A stretch of 64,000 bases of DNA from Monosporascus cannonballus. Lineage: Eukaryota; Ascomycota; Sordariomycetes; Xylariales. Under the pieces are notes generated by a model. That model was not told the DNA's origin. It saw only the letters and a program-made list of their open reading frames with translations, and ran no database searches. The position numbers and the translations under genes are program-made. How positions within the stretch are numbered: position 1 is the stretch's first letter; the number at the start of each line of letters is the position of its first letter. Of the stretch, positions 59,916-64,000 are shown one piece after another. Location: the NCBI GenBank assembly GCA_004154925.1, contig QJNS01000698.1, positions 205,470 to 269,469 on the forward strand, given 5' to 3'.

Positions 59916-62329
59916 TTTTGGGATCACTTGAAGGAGCGGAGTCCTGGAGTTAGATGGTCATCATTAAAATTTACGTCTGTATGTTACATGCCCAAAAGAA
60001 CATGCGTAATGCCGGTACTCATAGGTCCCCAACGGTAGTCATGCCCCCCTGGTCGTAGAATGAAGATTTCCATATCCATGAGCTTGACGTATCTTAACAT
60101 GAACGAAGTCGACCAACTGTCCATAACTTACTGGTGTGTAAAAGCTAGTCGCCGACAGCAATTGTGTGAATGTTGTAGTAGGTGTCTCGTCGAGTCATTC
60201 ATAGAGAGGCGGTCGTAGATTTCGTTTTCTCTGTTCCCTTTGACCGCCTTGATGCGGCAAGGGAGCCATCCGCTGGGAAGTTGGCGTACTCCGGAGTGGT
60301 GGTGGTGATGTCTCCACTAACGGTCCCCTGACGATCCGCGACTCCGGTAGGTACAGGACGGCGCGGAAGACTAGGGACCGGCGGGGTGGCTAGGGGAAGG
60401 GTGAAAGCCGAGGGCAAGGGAAGATCATGAAATAGACCTGATAGATACATCGCTGAGGTGTAGATATGCCTCCCGTGATAACTTGAACAACGTCTTATAG
60501 TCTATCCTGTCTGTAGCATGCCTACCCAGCAGTCAGTCAGTCCATATGGCGGCCCGGCAGCCTAAGCCAGGAGGTATGTAGCGAGATGCGGGGCAGATGA
60601 AGCGCGTCGCCAGAAATATCGAGGACCGGTGGTAGCACACGCTCTCTCGCAGAAAAAGCACTAAGGGGCCAACTCAGGTAACAGGAACCGTGTAGCAGTC
60701 GCTACGACCCATAGATGCTAAAGCCGGCCCGGAGACAGCTCGGCTCGGACGGGCAGCGAGGACAGCTTAAGTATCACTGTGGATAATGACGACCGCGGAG
60801 GAAAGGGGCTAGCAAGAGGGTCTCGAAGATTATGGAATCTCCCGCTAGAGCTAACCACCAGTCTCCGGACGACCACGGCCGGGCAGTAGATGAGGAGTTA
60901 ACTTCATCAGAAGTGGCCGCTCAGCTATGACGGGTAGTTGAGATATGTGCATACCGCGATTAATGCTACGCGGACGACCCCCGGTAGGAAAGGAGGCACC
61001 ACAGCGCTCGTAGCTGACGTAAATGTCTAGGGACGCTCTGGTGAAGCCGGCATGAAGTAGGTTCGATGCCAAGCGTCGCCGCTGAAGCCTCAGACTAAGG
61101 TAGACAGTTGTGCCAGGTACTCGAAACTACCAGGTTGAAAAATACATGTGTAGAGTAACTGTAATCGCCGGTATCTGCAAATAGAAAGATAGCAGAGCTC
61201 TGTACCAGTACTGTAGAAAACCTACTGCTGAGCTTAAGGCATCTAGGATAAAACAGACTTGTGCTCTCCGAATTACCTCCTTAAGCCGAGGTAATGACGT
61301 CCTTGAATGAGGGCCTTTAACGAGAAGCCACCAGCTCGCTTTGAGAGATCCAGTCCGCCTCTTTCTCACCCTTACTTGGTACAACTTCGGTTGTAAACTG
61401 CCACATTCGAATGACTAGCCGGCGCAAACGGATCAGGGGACCTCTACGATCATCTTGCTGTGCTCTCGTGCTCATGAGTTACCGCCTCCTTAACCGAAGG
61501 AGAGAATCAACTTGGAAGTAGTATGACTCGTGGAAAACGCCGGGACTGGCATGCTGTTCTGAGTTGCGTCACGGGAAGATGCTAAGTTGACTCAGGGTAA
61601 GGGAGTTTTGCGCCATCACTAGATTGCCTGGTAGGGGCGAGAAGAGGCAATTCGCGGAACATATCGGGGCAAAAAGGCAATAAGAGGACGGGGAACATGA
61701 AGCAGCCGGTGTCGAGGAGGTACAGGTGCCTAGGTTCCCGACCGAAACCAGATGGGCTATATGTGTATACTTCGATATCAAAATACCTAGACACTATATA
61801 GGTGCAGCTAGCAGCATTCCCACGTAGAGCAACTTTATCAACGTCTAGAGTTTTTTTCTTTTTTCCTTTTTTTTTAAACAAAAAAAAACCCCAGTATGCC
61901 CATGCCAGCCTCCGGGGCTGATTTTGTGTAGTAACTCGTAATGAGGACGGTGTTCATCAAGCGCACCAGTTATGCTAGGATTGTTACGTACTCAGTGGCT
62001 GCAAAGACTATAGGAAGGATAATTTTTCGGTTATCCGCGAATCAACGCTTCAGAATTTTCTGGACCCGAAGATCCTTTCGAGACTCGGGAGGGAGGCTGG
62101 GATAAATGGACCCCTCCATCGTCATAGACAGGGGGCCCCGTACGGGTCGCAAATTCAACAGTCAGGTAAGCATCGTGCTGCATGGCTCCCGACATCCATA
62201 CCGAGCACATTGCCACTTGGCTCTTCAACGAGCATGATATTCTTTATCCATGTCACCTGGCTTCACCATCACTGCTTCTTCTCCGTACGCCATAAGAGTT
62301 TTCCTTGTCCCGCGGCCTTGAATATCAGC
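59916..62329. other. eIF3a 3' flank; possible small minus-strand exon
   Basis: A minus-strand ATG frame at 60450-60199 (83 codons, Pro- and Thr-rich, ending in TGA) has coding-like codon use and could be a last exon, but no upstream partner exon was found. Low-complexity T/A tract at about 61,851-61,890. Nothing else was recognised. Confidence 0.35.
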
Positions 62330-62600
62330 TAACTCCAACCCAATCCAGCTGAACTGCCAGGGACACTGCGCTCAACTCCCCGACATAGAACGAACCCACC
62401 TCTGCCTGGATACAGCATCCACATACCTACCCTCTCTCGTCGTATCAACAGCAGCTGTGAAATCCCTCCTTTCATCCTCCCCCACTGTCCTTCTTGCAAC
62501 GGCAACGGCCGCAGTTGCTCAGGGGCTTCTCTTGCTAGCCTAATCCAAGCCTGTAAGGCCGTCCACACCCAGCGCCGTGGTTCGTTCATAGATGCTGCGT
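62330..62600 (+). other. unassigned coding-like frame
   Basis: A plus-strand frame near 62,350-62,543 reads GHCAQLPDIERTHLCLDTAS, then STAAVKSLLSSSPTVLLATA, a Cys-containing piece followed by a hydrophobic helix, ending at a stop near 62,543; a shifted frame continues for about 20 codons. A splice acceptor-like site lies just before 62,350. I do not recognise it. It could be an exon of a small secreted or membrane protein, or chance. Confidence 0.2.
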
Positions 62601-64000
62601 TATAATAATCGGGAATGCCTTGCTAGACGTGCGAGACGCTCCAGGGGCCAATACGTACCGCAATGTTGCGATGCACGTATCGGGTGGCGGGACGGGCCGG
62701 GGGGATGTGCCTGAGCACGACGTCCAGAGGAGTAATGTTGCGCTAGGTAGTGCAGGATGACGACGAGTAACTACGAGGTCTGGACGTGCTAGGAATATGG
62801 GGGCATTCGAAGGGGCTACATCGGCGAATATAGCATTGGCTGTCGTGTTTTTTCGAATCGAGACTGCGCATTCCTCTTCGTGGCGTCTCCCAAAATCACA
62901 AGCTCCGGGCGTCAAGAGCGCTACGACTGCTAATAAACGTTGTGGCGGTCGCCCCTTAACCGCTACCAGTGTACCGCTCTTACCTTTCACTGGTCGAAGA
63001 GTGACTGATAAAACCGGACGGTGGAGACCAAGTCCATATGGATGGAATCCCCATTTTAGCCTGGGGGAACAACTCCGCGATTCATTGCCATGTCTCAAGG
63101 TTTTCCTGCTCTCTAATACCCAAACGAAACCTCCTAATTTGACAATATTGGTGTGAGCAGGTGGTCGAAATCTGTCATGCGTCCCGAGTAAAGTAAAGCC
63201 CTATGATATCACGCTCTCTGCCGAAGAGTGTTTGGCCTCCTGTTGCCTTGCCGACTCACTTATATTGTATATTTGTGACAGTTAGGATATGTGTTGTGAC
63301 CAGAGGAATTTGGGTGTAGGGGGGTGCTACAGTAGGGCAACGGTGGGCGTGCGTTACAGCCCACTATTTACAAATAGGTATTCTAGAACTAACGTTAGCT
63401 ACTCCCACAACTTTCCAACCTAGGTGCAATAACAACCATATCCAATTGGGGCCGTTTCTTCACAATGCGGTCAAGACCTTTAGTCAGGCATGGTAGTCAG
63501 ACTCCAAAGCTTCGTTGAACCGACTCATCCCATAATCAGGAAGTGAATCACAACACGTGACACATTACCTCCACGGGCACCGAGACTTCCAAGCACTACT
63601 CGAAGTTAGAACAGAACAATTATTATCCCTTCCATAGCCATATACATAACTACATAGGGGATGGCTTGCGGTACAACCATGCCATAAGGCATAATCACCC
63701 GGAGCTCGTCATAAACGCGTAGGGTCATCATCATCTGTAATTAATTCAACGCTAAGCAAAAGCAAACAAGTTCCCCAGGCGCCATGGCCTACATGTATGT
63801 ATCAGGAGCACACAGAAAACGGCCCCCCCAGTATATCCCGCGTAAAGGGGCCAACAGGAGGGAGACGACCTTCTCGCACAAATATTTAGGTCGTCCCTCG
63901 TTCCCCCAACCCTCCAGAGGTGTCCCGTCCCACGCCTCAAACGCCGCATGGTGGCGTGTATGTGTGTGGACTGAGAAAAATAAATGGACCTGTCCCGCAG
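62601..64000. other. No gene seen
   Basis: Short overlapping frames on both strands with no recognisable product. A C-run at 63,823-63,829 is the only low-complexity item. Confidence 0.4.

Noticed and set aside
61030..61090. GGTTCGATGCC string as a tRNA T arm
   Set aside because: No matching acceptor, D or anticodon arms around it on either strand.
62586..63098. 170-codon minus-strand and 119-codon plus-strand frames
   Set aside because: They overlap each other and show no domain or sensible composition.

Overview
The window is nuclear DNA of a filamentous ascomycete (Pezizomycotina, most likely a sordariomycete). The genes carry short GT-AG introns of about 50-125 bp with ctnAc-type branch sites. 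The tRNA genes have introns after position 37. The proteins (TORC2 subunit Avo1/Sin1, PP1 catalytic subunit, a 93-residue CSVM-tailed G-gamma, eIF3a, a NACHT-ankyrin NLR) have typical mould architectures. Old transposons show dense C-to-T and G-to-A decay, the mark of repeat-induced point mutation (RIP).

Layout. 1-5.6 kb is a very AT-rich block holding a RIP-destroyed Ty3/gypsy retrotransposon on the minus strand. At about 5.6 kb composition changes abruptly, and a 5'-truncated, catalytically dead non-LTR (LINE) element fills 5.6-7.26 kb. From 7.3 to 18.6 kb the DNA is gene-poor: a small unknown ORF, a 211-bp hAT-type MITE with an 8-bp target duplication, a GPI-anchored Ser/Thr-rich wall protein, a frameshifted MFS drug-efflux pseudogene and tRNA-Ser(GCU). 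From 18.6 to 27.2 kb lie a bZIP factor, a small multi-pass membrane protein beside an assembly gap, tRNA-Arg(UCG), avo1/sin1 (recovered with a 23-nt first exon) and a VOC/glyoxalase-fold protein, all on the minus strand. 27-35.7 kb has no confident gene but contains a 225-bp solo LTR with perfect 5-bp target duplication and a strongly diverged tandem array of about 150-bp units. 35.7-39.3 kb is a four-exon NACHT-ankyrin NLR interrupted by one in-frame stop and carrying a Pro/Ser/Arg-rich insert. The remainder holds PP1 (plus strand, 45.3-46.5 kb), a second gap (47.5 kb), a selenoprotein-W-like Rdx protein (48.2-48.9 kb), G-gamma (54.4-54.7 kb) and eIF3a (plus strand, 56.8-59.9 kb). The last 4 kb shows no confident gene.

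The genes do not form a cluster. Several are core signalling or housekeeping genes (TORC2, PP1, G-gamma, eIF3a) scattered in unusually long non-coding spacers of 3-6 kb. Those spacers, the decayed transposons and the NLR with a premature stop suggest a transposon-expanded genome with active or past RIP. Both assembly gaps are flanked by poly-G running into the gap from both sides, which looks like a sequencing artefact. I did not find a convincing new multigene system. The most unusual items are the NLR, the degenerate 150-bp array, and the two cleanly delimited small transposon copies.
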